A model generated the notes under the pieces. That model made no database searches and had not been told where the DNA came from. It worked only from the letters and a program-made list of their open reading frames with translations. DNA of 64,000 nt. It comes from Streptomyces sp. NP-1717. GTDB taxonomy: Bacteria > Actinomycetota > Actinomycetes > Streptomycetales > Streptomycetaceae. Positions 1 through 9,540 of the stretch are shown in pieces (the stretch's first letter is position 1; every line of letters starts with the position of its first letter). The stretch lies in NCBI RefSeq assembly GCF_022695985.1, contig NZ_JAAPBF010000007.1:21104-85103 (forward strand). Reading direction: 5' to 3'. The translations under genes and the position numbers were made by a program.

Positions 1-188
1 GCTTTCCGCGAATCGTCCTCCGGAGGCGGCGAGTTGCTGGTCGAGGCGCCTCACGAGGAAGCCTTCGAGCGCGAGGACGGTGGAGAATCCCACCGCCAGG
101 CACGCGAGGGCGAGCAGAACGACCATTCCGGTGGTCAGCTGGCTCCGCAGGGTGCGCGGCAGCGGGACCCGGGGAAACCGCGGGCGCA

Positions 189-189
<1 letters not shown>
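1..189 (-). CDS. Sensor histidine kinase, N-terminal fragment (cut by window edge)
   Basis: The first 63 codons of a membrane sensor kinase are visible; the rest lies outside the window. The ATG overlaps the TGA of the response regulator (ATGA), so the two are translated together. The peptide has a basic start (MRPRFPRVPLPRTLRSQL), then a hydrophobic helix of about 20 residues rich in V, L and A, then LVRRLDQQLAAS, the usual start of the extracytoplasmic part of OmpR-partner kinases. No catalytic domain can be seen, so the kinase call rests on position and this N-terminal pattern. Confidence 0.75.
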
Positions 190-923
<734 letters not shown>

Positions 924-971
924 GGTCTCTCCAGCATCCCTCCGAACCGGGGCCGTGGCGTTCTGGGCTCG

Positions 972-1026
972 CTCTGAGTTTCCTCTGAATACGGCCGCGG
1001 TGACCTCTTTCAGAGGAGCCTCAGAG
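972..1026. promoter_or_regulatory. Paired direct repeats, candidate OmpR-type operator
   Basis: CTCTGA occurs at 972-977 and 983-988, and its reverse complement TCAGAG at 1010-1015 and 1021-1026. Each pair has an 11-bp period, and the two pairs face each other in the divergent gap between the response regulator and the flavoenzyme gene. OmpR-family dimers bind head-to-tail hexamers at about one helical turn, so one pair could serve each divergent promoter. The binding assignment is inference. Confidence 0.6.
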
Positions 1027-1069
1027 GTCGCGTTGCGACGGTGGTCAGCACCCGGCGGAAAGAAGGCCC

Positions 1070-2431
1070 ATGACTACCACGACCCCCGCGCGACACCGTG
1101 CGGACCGTGCCCCGCGACTGCGACGTCCGCGTTCGGTGGTGCCCCTGGTGGTGCAGGCCGTGATCTGGCTGGGCGCCGCGGGAGTCGTCGGCCTGTGGTG
1201 GAGTCACACCGCGTCGGTGGTGGGCGCAGGCGCGTGGCTGACGGACGCGGGCCGGATCACCGGACTTCTCGCGGGCTACGCCTGTGCGGTGCTGGTGGCG
1301 CTGATGGCCCGCGTCCCCCTGCTCGACCACAGCATCGGCACCGACCGGCTGGCGCGCTGGCACGCCCTCGGCGGTCGCTACACGATCTCGCTGATCCTCG
1401 CCCACACCCTGCTGATCATCTGGGGATACGCGCTCACGTCGGGCGACGGGCCGGTGAGTCAGACGAGCACACTGGTGTTCCACTATCCGGACATGCTCAA
1501 GGCCACCGCCGCCTTCGTGCTCTTCGTCGTCACCGCGTTCGTCTCGGCCCGCGCCGCGCGCCGCAGGATGAGCTACGAGACCTGGCACTATCTGCACTTC
1601 GCGACCTATCTGGCCGTCTTCCTCGCCTTCTTCCACCAGCTGAGCAACGGTGCCGACTTCGTCGGGCACCCGACCGCCCAGGCGGCCTGGTACACGCTGT
1701 ATCTCGGGGTAGCCGCCCTCATCGGCTGGTACCGCTTCCTGGTCCCCGTACGGCGTTCGCTCCGTCACCGGCTGCGGGTGGCGGACGTCCGGCACGAAGC
1801 CCCCGGCATCGTCTCGGTGCACCTGACGGGGCAGCACCTGGACGAACTGAACGCACGGCCGGGGCAGTTCTTCCGCTGGCGCTTCCTGGCACCCGGCCTG
1901 TGGTGGACCGCCAATCCGTACTCCCTCTCCGCCCCGCCCCTCCCCCGTCATCTGCGGATCACCGTGAAGGCGACGGGAAAGCACAGCGCGGCGCTGGCGG
2001 GACTTCGGCCGGGCACCCGGGTGTGGGCGGAGGGACCGTACGGCGCCTTCACCGCGGCCCGCAGCAGATCGCGCAAGATCCTGCTGCTGGCGGGCGGCGT
2101 GGGCATCACCCCTCTCCGGGCCCTCTTCGAGACCCTCCCGGGAGAGGTGACCCTGATCTACCGGGCCCGCCGTCCGCAGGACATGGCGCTGTGCGCCGAA
2201 CTCGACTCCGTAGCGGCGGCGCGGGGGGCCGTCGTGCACTACGTCGCGGGCGAACCCGCCACCAGCCGCTCCCCACTGACGGCGAGTGCGCTGAGCTCCC
2301 TGGTACCGGACCTCGCGGCCCACGAGGTGTATCTGTGCGGTCCGCCCGGGATGACCGACACCGCCAAGCACGCACTGCGTGACGCCGGTGTGCCCCGCCG
2401 TCACATCCACCACGAGTCGTTCGAGTTCTGA
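1070..2431 (+). CDS. Ferric-reductase-like membrane flavoprotein (ferredoxin reductase family)
   Basis: 453-aa membrane oxidoreductase. Residues 25-240 form a bundle of about six helices of the ferric-reductase-like fold, with His residues in ISLILAH, HYLHFATYL and FFHQL that could bind heme. The cytoplasmic half is a ferredoxin-NADP reductase module: flavin-site ANPYSLSAP, NAD(P)-site LLAGGVGITPLRALF and C-terminal CGPPGM. It should pass electrons from NAD(P)H through FAD and heme across the membrane. The next two genes encode an FMN-binding protein and its flavinylating enzyme, so the likely acceptor is covalent FMN outside the membrane. The final external substrate is unknown. Confidence 0.9.
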   Translation: MTTTTPARHRADRAPRLRRPRSVVPLVVQAVIWLGAAGVVGLWWSHTASVVGAGAWLTDAGRITGLLAGYACAVLVALMARVPLLDHSIGTDRLARWHALGGRYTISLILAHTLLIIWGYALTSGDGPVSQTSTLVFHYPDMLKATAAFVLFVVTAFVSARAARRRMSYETWHYLHFATYLAVFLAFFHQLSNGADFVGHPTAQAAWYTLYLGVAALIGWYRFLVPVRRSLRHRLRVADVRHEAPGIVSVHLTGQHLDELNARPGQFFRWRFLAPGLWWTANPYSLSAPPLPRHLRITVKATGKHSAALAGLRPGTRVWAEGPYGAFTAARSRSRKILLLAGGVGITPLRALFETLPGEVTLIYRARRPQDMALCAELDSVAAARGAVVHYVAGEPATSRSPLTASALSSLVPDLAAHEVYLCGPPGMTDTAKHALRDAGVPRRHIHHESFEF

Positions 2432-2442
2432 GGAGGCCCACC

Positions 2443-2904
2443 GTGCGCGCAGCGCCCACCATGCGCAGAGCCGTACTCGCCGCGGCGTCGACCAGCGCCC
2501 TCGTCGTCCTGCTCCTTACCCTCAAACCGCACCAGCCGGCCACCCCGGTGGGCGGTGCGTCACCACCGGCGGGGACGTCACCGGCCCCGACCGGGCCGGC
2601 GGCACCACCGGGCGGGTCCCGGCCGGGCACCGGCACCTACACGGGTGACGCCGTGTCCACCCAGTACGGCACGGTGCAGGTCGCGGCCACCGTCAAGGCC
2701 GGGAAGCTGACGGACGTCAAGGTGATCCAGGTGCCGTCCGGCAACGGACGCGACCAGCAGATCGCCGCGTACGCCGTGCCACGCCTGACGAAGGAGGCTC
2801 TGGCCACACACAGTGCGCACATCGACGCCGTCTCCGGGGCGAGCTACACCAGCCAGGGGTACATCCAGTCCCTCCAGAGCGCATTGGACAGGGCCGGTGC
2901 CTGA
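2443..2904 (+). CDS. Extracytoplasmic FMN-binding domain protein
   Basis: 153-aa exported protein starting at GTG, with AGGAGG just after the previous stop and 6 nt before the start. Residues 1-28 are a signal anchor, followed by a Pro/Gly/Ala-rich linker to about residue 60 and an FMN-binding domain to the end. The flavinylation motif SGASYT (S/T-G-A-x-x-T/S type, acceptor Thr about residue 136) lies near the C-terminus. ApbE attaches FMN to this Thr through a phosphoester in known members. It lies between the membrane reductase and apbE and is presumably the external electron carrier of the set. Confidence 0.92.
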   Translation: MRAAPTMRRAVLAAASTSALVVLLLTLKPHQPATPVGGASPPAGTSPAPTGPAAPPGGSRPGTGTYTGDAVSTQYGTVQVAATVKAGKLTDVKVIQVPSGNGRDQQIAAYAVPRLTKEALATHSAHIDAVSGASYTSQGYIQSLQSALDRAGA

Positions 2905-3718
2905 CACCGGGCGCGGTCTGCGCCATGTCGAGCACGTCATGGGCACCGTCGTCTCCTTCGACATCCGGGACGGACGCGCCCCCGCGATCGAGGCGGCACT
3001 GAGCGAAGCGGTGTCCTGGCTGCACCATGTCGACGAGGTGTACTCCCCGTACCGGCCCGACAGCGCCGTCAGCCGTCTGGCCGGGCACGAGATCGGACCC
3101 GCCGACTGCTCCTCGGAGGTACGCGAGGTCCTTGATCTCTGCCGGGACGCGGTGCGGACCAGCGGCGGCTGGTTCAGCCATCTCGCGACCGGGGTCCTCG
3201 ACCCGTCGGGGCTGGTCAAGGGCTGGGCGGTGGAGGGCGCGTCCCGGATCCTGTACGAGGCGGGGGCCCGCAACACCTGTCTGAACGGCGGCGGTGACCT
3301 GCGGCTGAGAGGCGAGGCGGCACCAGGCACTCCCTGGCGCGTCGGGATCGCCCACCCCCTGCGCCACGGAGAACTCTGCACCGTCGTCGAGGGTGGCGAC
3401 CTGGCCATCGCCACCTCCGGAACAGCTCAACGCGGGACCCACATCGTCAATCCGCACCTCGCCGTACCCGCCGACGGCCTGGCGTCGGTCACCGTCACCG
3501 GCGACGGGCTCACGATGACCGACGCCTACGCCACCGCGGCCTTCGCGAAGGGAGAGTCGGCACAGGACTGGCTGGAGTCACTGGACGGTTACGAGGGATT
3601 CGCGGTGTTGCCTGACGGCGGGTCATGGCGCACCCACGGCTTCCCCGGTGAGACGGTGCGGCCGGCGCACAGCGCATCCGGTGTCCCGTCCCCTCTGTCA
3701 CGACGCCCCCCGCGGTGA
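2897..3718 (+). CDS. apbE: FAD:protein FMN transferase
   Basis: ApbE-family enzyme that transfers FMN from FAD to Thr/Ser of FMN-binding domains. I place the start at GTG 2897, overlapping the end of the FMN-binding gene by 8 bp, because homologs begin shortly before HVMGTVVSF; a longer reading from 2813 only covers the previous gene. The protein is 273 aa. Visible family motifs are MGTVVSFD, LNGGGDLRL, RGTHIVNPHL and MTDAYATAAFAKG, the last carrying the metal-binding Asp/Thr. No clear signal peptide, so it may act before export or be held by its partner. It completes a three-gene flavinylation set. Confidence 0.93.
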   Translation: MPDTGRGLRHVEHVMGTVVSFDIRDGRAPAIEAALSEAVSWLHHVDEVYSPYRPDSAVSRLAGHEIGPADCSSEVREVLDLCRDAVRTSGGWFSHLATGVLDPSGLVKGWAVEGASRILYEAGARNTCLNGGGDLRLRGEAAPGTPWRVGIAHPLRHGELCTVVEGGDLAIATSGTAQRGTHIVNPHLAVPADGLASVTVTGDGLTMTDAYATAAFAKGESAQDWLESLDGYEGFAVLPDGGSWRTHGFPGETVRPAHSASGVPSPLSRRPPR

Positions 3719-3840
3719 GCTGTCCCGCGCAACGGTGTGCCCCGATCGGCCGCGTTGTCCTGGCGCGGTGGACGGAGAGAGGGGACCCGGGAAGCTTTCA
3801 TGGCGCCTGAGGCATTTCGCGCGATGGGCGGAGAACCGCT

Positions 3841-6273
3841 GTGGAACACGCAAGGATCCGGGGACGGCGTGGGAGAGAACAGGCTGCGCATGCCCGGCGG
3901 CTGCTGGAACCCGCGCTGTTGGCCGCGACGGCGGCCGCTCTGCTTGTCGGCGGGATCTTCTGGCTGGTCGGCGACCGGACTGTCGCCGACACTTTCTGGG
4001 TGGCGGGAACGGCACTCGCCTTGGTCCCCGCGATCGGCTGGGTCGTGGCCGCGTTGCGTAAGAGGCGGGCGGGCGTCGACCTGATCGCCGTGCTGGCGCT
4101 GGGCGGCACGCTGGCGGTCGGGGAGTATCTGGCAGGCGCCCTGATCGCGTTGATGCTGGCGACCGGGCGGGCACTCGACGCGGCTGCCGAGCGCCGGGCC
4201 TCGCACGATCTGAGGGCGCTGCTGGAGCACGCCCCGAGATCGGCGCATCGCCGCAGGGGACAGACGGTGTCCGTCGTCGCTCTCGCGGATGTGGCCGTGG
4301 GCGACACGATCGTGGTCGGATCCGGTGAGGTGGTGCCCGTGGACGGCCGGGTCACCGCCGGTACCGCACTTCTCGACGAGTCGGTGCTGACAGGAGAGTC
4401 CGCGCAGGTGGAACGCGGCACCGCGGACGTCGTGCGCAGTGGCGTGGTCAACGCGGGCGGTGTCTTCGAGCTGGAGGCGAGCGCGACCGCGGAGGAGAGC
4501 ACCTACGCGGAGATCGTGCGGTTGGCTCAGCACGCCGGAGCCGAGCGGGCACCGACAGTACGGCTGGCGGAGCGTTACGCGGCGTGGTTCCTGCCCCTGT
4601 CGCTGGGAATGGCCGGGCTCGCCTGGGCGGTGAGCGGTTCCGCGGTGCGGGCGGTGGCGGTCCTGGTCGTCGCGACGCCCTGTCCGTTGCTGCTGGCGGC
4701 CCCCGTGGCAATCGTCTCGGGACTGTCCAGGGCGGCCCGCAGGGGCGTCATCGTGCGTGACGGCGGGGCACTGGAGAGGCTGGGACGGGCTCGCACACTG
4801 GTGATCGACAAGACCGGCACCCTCACCGCCGGCCGGCCGCGTGTGCTTGAGGTCGCGGCGGCCCCGGGCAGGACGACCTCCGAGGTACTGCGGCTCGCCG
4901 CGTCGCTGGATCAGATCTCCGTGCACATTCTGGCGGAGGCCATCGTCCGCGAAGCAGGCGCCCGGGGGCTGACCCTGTCGATGCCCGACCGGGCCGACGA
5001 GGAAGCCGGACGGGGAACCGCCGGTACGGTCGACGGCCACCGCGTCACCGTCGGGAAGACCGGTCTCGCCTCACAGGACCTGCCCGGCTGGGCACGGGCC
5101 GTCGACAACCGTGCCCTGCTCGACGGCGCCGCCGTCGCCTGGCTCACCGTCGATGACGCTCTCGCCGGCGCCGTACTGCTTCAGGATCCCCTGCGTCACG
5201 ACGCCCCACGCACGGTCCGACGGCTGAGGACAGCGGGGCTGACCCGGCTGCTGATGCTCACCGGCGACCGCGCCGAGCCCGCACTCGAGGTCGGGGCCGT
5301 ACTCGGCCTGGACGACGTCCGCTCGGGACAACTGCCCGCCGACAAGGTCGCCGCGGTTCGGGAGGAATGCGCCCGCGCCGTCACCATCATGGTGGGCGAC
5401 GGCGTCAACGACGCGCCCGCTCTGGCCACCGCCGACATCGGGGTGGCCATGGGTGCCCGGGGATCCACCGCGACCTCCGAAGCCGCTGACATCGTGCTGA
5501 CCACCGACCGGGTGGACCGCTTGGCCGATGCCATGGAAATCGCGGTACGGGCCCGCAGGATCGCCGTGCAGAGCGCTGTCGGCGGCATGGTGATGTCCCT
5601 GGCCGCCATGGCAGCCGCCCTGCTGGGCTGGCTGCGGCCGGCCCCCGGAGCACTCCTGCAGGAAGCGATCGACACAGCTGTCATCCTCAACGCCCTCCGT
5701 GCACTCCTGCCGGCACGGGGCAATCGGGTCGCCCTCGAAACCGACACCGAGACGCTGATCCAGCGTTTCGCGATGGAACACGAGGACCTCCGGGACACCC
5801 TTGACGCCATCAGAGAAGCCGCGGGCCTGATCTCCACCGACCAGGGACCGCAGGCCCTGCAGACGCTGCACCAGATCGACCGTCTGCTCACCGAGAGGCT
5901 GCTCCCCCATGAACACGCCGAGGAACAGCAGCTCTACCCGGCGCTGAGCAGACAGCTCGGCGGCCCGGCACACACCGAAACCATGAGCCGCGCCCACACC
6001 GAAATCGACCGCCTCGCCCGCCGCATCGCCACCCATCTCCAACTCGCGGACGAGTCCGGGTCGCTGCGCCCGGAACAACTCGACGACCTGCGGGCCTGCC
6101 TCTACGGGCTGCACACGGTCTTGCGTCTCCACTTCAGCCAGGAGGAGGAGAGTTATTTCTCCCTCTCCGCTTCCCCACCGGCCCTGGAATCGAACAACCC
6201 GAACCTGACCCGTACGGGCGATGGCCGGCGGCCTGCCCGCCTCGATCCACCTCGGCACCGCGACGGGGATTGA
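3841..6273 (+). CDS. P1B-5-type metal-transporting ATPase with C-terminal hemerythrin domain
   Basis: 810-aa fusion protein. Residues 1-620 are a P1B ATPase: actuator motif TGES, ion-site motif T279-P280-C281 in ATPCPLLLAAP, phosphorylated Asp323 in DKTGT, and the hinge GDGVNDAPAL. There is no N-terminal HMA metal-binding domain. Residues about 635-790 are a hemerythrin-like four-helix bundle with spaced His/Glu sites (MEHEDLR, LPHEHAEEQ, SRAHTEID, RLHFSQEEE). A TPC motif plus hemerythrin tail is the known P1B-5 architecture, linked to Ni/Fe export. The His sites suggest a di-iron centre sensing oxygen, NO or redox state. Start GTG 3841 follows GGAG at a good distance. Substrate not determinable here. 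Confidence 0.92.
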   Translation: MEHARIRGRRGREQAAHARRLLEPALLAATAAALLVGGIFWLVGDRTVADTFWVAGTALALVPAIGWVVAALRKRRAGVDLIAVLALGGTLAVGEYLAGALIALMLATGRALDAAAERRASHDLRALLEHAPRSAHRRRGQTVSVVALADVAVGDTIVVGSGEVVPVDGRVTAGTALLDESVLTGESAQVERGTADVVRSGVVNAGGVFELEASATAEESTYAEIVRLAQHAGAERAPTVRLAERYAAWFLPLSLGMAGLAWAVSGSAVRAVAVLVVATPCPLLLAAPVAIVSGLSRAARRGVIVRDGGALERLGRARTLVIDKTGTLTAGRPRVLEVAAAPGRTTSEVLRLAASLDQISVHILAEAIVREAGARGLTLSMPDRADEEAGRGTAGTVDGHRVTVGKTGLASQDLPGWARAVDNRALLDGAAVAWLTVDDALAGAVLLQDPLRHDAPRTVRRLRTAGLTRLLMLTGDRAEPALEVGAVLGLDDVRSGQLPADKVAAVREECARAVTIMVGDGVNDAPALATADIGVAMGARGSTATSEAADIVLTTDRVDRLADAMEIAVRARRIAVQSAVGGMVMSLAAMAAALLGWLRPAPGALLQEAIDTAVILNALRALLPARGNRVALETDTETLIQRFAMEHEDLRDTLDAIREAAGLISTDQGPQALQTLHQIDRLLTERLLPHEHAEEQQLYPALSRQLGGPAHTETMSRAHTEIDRLARRIATHLQLADESGSLRPEQLDDLRACLYGLHTVLRLHFSQEEESYFSLSASPPALESNNPNLTRTGDGRRPARLDPPRHRDGD

Positions 6274-6527
6274 TCATGGCTGCCCACCGTCGGCCACGGG
6301 GCCGACCGGCAGAGTGCGGCTCAGGTACGGGGTCTCCCGGGCCCGCACCATCCCGCGCCTGCTGATCTACCGCTACGACTCCCCGTCTTCCGGGGAATGC
6401 GCCTGAAACCTCAGGGAGACGTTTGCTGTCGCCTGCCCGGTCAGCCGGACACTCCACCGCTGGCGGGACGCCGAGACCCTGTGGTCCTCTGGGAACGGTA
6501 CCGGGAGGCCCGGCGAAGGAGGCGAGG

Positions 6528-7217
6528 GTGGTGCGGGACAAGCGAACATCGCCGGACGACGGGGCCGAAGGCGTACCCAGGATGTCGGACGACACGGCCG
6601 ACCGGGTGGAACTGCGCCGAATCCAGCTGGGACTCTCGCTGGCCGAGGTCGCGCACCGCGCGCACATGTCGCCGTCCTACCTGCGGGGGCTGGCTTCGCT
6701 GCACGGAGACTTCGACCCCGAGGGGCTTACCCGGCTGGCCGAGGCGCTGGACATGACACCATTCGAACTGCTCCACGGACGCGTCGAGCCGCCGCCCGGT
6801 CAGGGTGGCGCCGGGGCCCATCCGCGTCTGAGGCGACTCACGGAGCGCGAGTGCTGGAACCGGCTCGACACCCATGGGGTCGGGCGTCTGGCGTTCCCCG
6901 GGGATACCGCCCTCGTGGTCGTCCCGGTCAACTATCTCGTGGACGGCCGGAGCGTGGTGTACCGGACCCAGCCCGGAAGCGTCCCGGCGGTCGACGCGGG
7001 TACACCACTGTCCTTCGAGACCGACCACCTCGACGAGGCGCGGGCCTGCGGCTGGAGCGTCCTGCTGACGGGGACGACCGAGCACGTCACGGATCCCGCA
7101 ACGATGAACGCCCTCGCGGACCGGGCGGGTTCACGCCCCTGGGCGGGCGGCTCGCGGCCCCTGTGGATCCGGCTGCTGCCGGAACACATCAGCGGCCGGG
7201 TCATCGATACATCCTGA
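6528..7217 (+). CDS. XRE-type HTH / pyridoxamine 5'-phosphate oxidase-like fusion protein
   Basis: 229-aa protein. I chose GTG 6528 (6531 is equally possible) because GAAGGAGG lies just upstream; the frame is open further back to 6423 but has no ribosome site there. Residues about 25-75 form a Cro/C1-type helix-turn-helix (LGLSLAEVAHRAHMSPSYL). Residues about 100-225 form a split-barrel flavin/F420-binding PPOX-like domain (RLAFPGDTALVVVPVNY, VVYRTQPGS). This domain pair is common in actinobacterial stress regions near CBS and universal stress proteins, as here. Likely a redox- or flavin-responsive regulator; ligand unknown. Confidence 0.85.
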   Translation: MVRDKRTSPDDGAEGVPRMSDDTADRVELRRIQLGLSLAEVAHRAHMSPSYLRGLASLHGDFDPEGLTRLAEALDMTPFELLHGRVEPPPGQGGAGAHPRLRRLTERECWNRLDTHGVGRLAFPGDTALVVVPVNYLVDGRSVVYRTQPGSVPAVDAGTPLSFETDHLDEARACGWSVLLTGTTEHVTDPATMNALADRAGSRPWAGGSRPLWIRLLPEHISGRVIDTS

Positions 7218-7873
7218 CAGGGCTGCCGCGGCCACGGCTGACAGGCCGGTCACAGCTCCTTCAGCCGGAGCACGACCTCTTCCACGGCTCCGAACTCTCG
7301 GCCCAGCAGGTTCGGACGACTTCGCGTACGACACGAAAGGGCCCGGCGGCCGCTCGGCGTCACAGCGTCACTATCCTCGGACTACGAAACCAGTCGTCCG
7401 CCGCGTGCTGATCTGCGGCAACTGGCTTGATCGGCAAGGGCCCCGATGTCCCGGTGTCGACGGACAAGGGCGCCATCACGTGTGGTCGCCTAGCACGCGC
7501 TGCCGGCGGCCGACGGCATCAGCGGCCCGGCCGTCGCCGACCTGCGTCGGCGCCGGGCGGGCGAGCACGAATCCGGACGCTCCGCCTCGGGGATGACGGG
7601 TCACCGGAAGACGACTCGACCGTGCGACCAGGTTCACTGGCCAGAGCCCGTTCTCGCGAAGAAAGCCATCGACGGGCCCGTCGCGAACCTGCACGGGATC
7701 CCGCTTCACCTCCTACGGGGCGGACGGAAACCATGAGGCGTCCGCCCGTTCCCCGCATGCACAGGCACGAGGACGAGCCGACACTGGAGTCGAAGACAAA
7801 GAATGGCCGGGACAGGCCGGATTTCGTGACCGCCTCCCGCGCCGCCGCCGACGACACACGAAGGAGAACCGAG
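7218..7873. other. Long intergenic region, no confident gene
   Basis: 656 bp between the HTH-PPOX gene and the CBS gene. Open frames cross it on both strands, but none has an initiation site, family motif or steady G/C third-position bias. A 37-codon minus-strand frame ending near 7256 (start of ...LGREFGAVEEVVL) and a plus-strand stretch near 7620-7730 read like possible decayed coding sequence; neither is recognised. The region presumably carries the CBS gene promoter. No convincing DosR/OsdR-type palindrome was found. Confidence 0.5.
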
Positions 7874-8293
7874 ATGACCACCGCCCAGGAGATCATGCAC
7901 GCCGGCGCCACCTGCATCAAGGAGAACGAAACCCTGGAGGACGCGGCGCGCAGGATGAAGGAACTGGACGTCGGCGCCCTCCCGATCTGCGGCCCGGACG
8001 ACCGGCTCCACGGAATCATCACGGACCGCGACATCGTCGTGGCGTGTCTCGCCAAGGGCAAGGACCCAAAGACCATGACAGCCGGCCACCTGGAGCAGGG
8101 CAAGCCGATCACGATAGACGCCGGAGCCGAGACGGACCAGGTCCTCCGGACAATGGAGGTACACCGGATCCGGCGGTTGCCGGTCATCGACGACCATCGC
8201 CTGGTCGGCATGATCAGCGAGGCGGACCTCGCACGTCACCTGCCCGAGGACCAGGTCGGCCAATTCGTCGAGGCCGTCTGCGCAGCTGCGTGA
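7874..8293 (+). CDS. CBS-domain-pair protein
   Basis: 139-aa soluble protein consisting almost only of two CBS motifs (about residues 8-65 and 75-132), recognised from TAQEIMHAGATCI, DVGALPIC, HGIITDRDIVVACLAKG and the second-copy RIRRLPVIDDHRLVGMISEADLA. CBS pairs bind adenosine nucleotides and sense energy state. Start ATG 7874 is preceded by AAGGAGAACC; an upstream extension to 7427 is unsupported. Stand-alone proteins of this size, like Hrp1 of mycobacteria, are often hypoxia-induced, which fits the neighbouring hemerythrin ATPase and phosphofructokinase; that link is inference. Confidence 0.93.
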   Translation: MTTAQEIMHAGATCIKENETLEDAARRMKELDVGALPICGPDDRLHGIITDRDIVVACLAKGKDPKTMTAGHLEQGKPITIDAGAETDQVLRTMEVHRIRRLPVIDDHRLVGMISEADLARHLPEDQVGQFVEAVCAAA

Positions 8294-8514
8294 CCGCGCA
8301 CGGGCGGTGAAGCTGTTACCTGTGTCTGGCTTCCCTCGGCACGACCGGCGTCGCGTTCGACTCTCCGGACAGCGGGCACCGCTCCCCCTCCGGCATGAAG
8401 TACCGGGCGAGGGTGTCCTCCGAGACGCGAGCAGGACGCCACCCTGGAGCGGCTCCGCACCGACCGGCAGCTGCCCTGCCCGGGCTCGACCCGCTCCACC
8501 TGGAGGCGAGGTGA

Positions 8515-9540
8515 TCAGCCGAAGAACACTCCGAACTCGTCGTACAGCGACGGATCCACCCTCTTGGTCCCCGTCCCGGCATCAGGGAGGGGGACACGGA
8601 CGATGTCGGTGCCGCGCAGGGCCGTCATCGTGCCGAAGTCTCCGTCGTTGACCGCGTCGACGGCATGCAGCCCGAAGCGTGTGGCCAGCCACCGGTCGAA
8701 GGCGCTCGGAGTTCCGCCGCGCTGGACGTAGCCGAGGACCGTCGTACGGGCGTCCGTGCCGGTGCGCTGCGAGATCTCCTGGGCCAGCCACTCGCCGACA
8801 CCGGACAGCCTCGCGTGGCCGTACTCGTCCAACGAACGGTCCTTGAGGATCATCCGGCCCTCCCGGGGCACGGCGCCCTCTGCCGCGACGACGATCGGCG
8901 CGTAGTTGAACTCGAACCGGCTCTTCACCCAGGCACAGACCTGATCGATGTCGAACGGCCGCTCCGGGACGAGGATCACGTTGGCGCCGCCCGCGACACC
9001 CGCGTGCAGGGCGATCCACCCGGAGTGCCGCCCCATCACTTCCACCACCAGGGTGCGTCTGTGGGACTCGGCGGTGGTGTGGAGGCGGTCGATGGCCTCG
9101 GTCGCGACGCCGACGGCCGTATCGAAACCGAATGTGTAGTCGGTGCCGGGAACGTCGTTGTCGATCGTCTTCGGCACGCCGACGAGGCGGATCCCCTGAC
9201 GGTTCAGTTCGGCCGCCACGCCGAGTGTGTCCTCGCCGCCGATCACTACGAGGGCGTCGATACGGTGCGCGGCGAGAGTGTCCTGGATGCGCCGCACCCC
9301 GTCCTCGTGCTTGAACGGGTTGGTGCGGGACGAGCCGAGGATGGTTCCTCCGCGCGGAAGGATCCCCCGCACACCGGAGATGTCCAGCGGCAGGACTTCG
9401 TTCCGGAGCGCACCGAGCCAGCCGTCGCGCAGACCGACGAAATCGAAGCCGTACTCCTGAACACCCTTGCGGACAACGCTGCGAATCACCGCGTTCAAAC
9501 CGGGGCAGTCACCTCCGCCGGTCAGCACTCCGACCCTCAT
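8515..9540 (-). CDS. 6-phosphofructokinase, residues indicate the PPi-dependent type
   Basis: 341-aa phosphofructokinase (fructose-6-P to fructose-1,6-bisphosphate). Start ATG 9540 follows GGAGAGGAGG; the frame stays open to 9945 without support. Motifs: GVLTGGGDCPGLNAVIR, GGEDTLG, PKTIDNDVPGTDYTFG, EVMGRHSGW. At the two phosphoryl-donor positions (E. coli Gly104 and Gly124) it has Asp (GGEDT) and Lys (PKTID), the pair found in pyrophosphate-using enzymes; ATP-dependent actinobacterial PfkA keeps Gly at the first. It may therefore work reversibly with PPi. It converges with the CBS gene and has no partner gene in its transcription unit. Confidence 0.93.
   Translation of the reverse strand: MRVGVLTGGGDCPGLNAVIRSVVRKGVQEYGFDFVGLRDGWLGALRNEVLPLDISGVRGILPRGGTILGSSRTNPFKHEDGVRRIQDTLAAHRIDALVVIGGEDTLGVAAELNRQGIRLVGVPKTIDNDVPGTDYTFGFDTAVGVATEAIDRLHTTAESHRRTLVVEVMGRHSGWIALHAGVAGGANVILVPERPFDIDQVCAWVKSRFEFNYAPIVVAAEGAVPREGRMILKDRSLDEYGHARLSGVGEWLAQEISQRTGTDARTTVLGYVQRGGTPSAFDRWLATRFGLHAVDAVNDGDFGTMTALRGTDIVRVPLPDAGTGTKRVDPSLYDEFGVFFG

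Noticed and set aside
6455..6475. GGGAC-5-GACCC inverted repeat upstream of the HTH-PPOX gene
   Set aside because: Spacing and one half differ from dormancy-regulator boxes; likely chance in GC-rich DNA.
8316..8514. Small ORFs between the CBS and phosphofructokinase genes
   Set aside because: Short, no ribosome site, no recognisable family; a 26-codon frame (MPEGERCPLSGES) is noted but unsupported.
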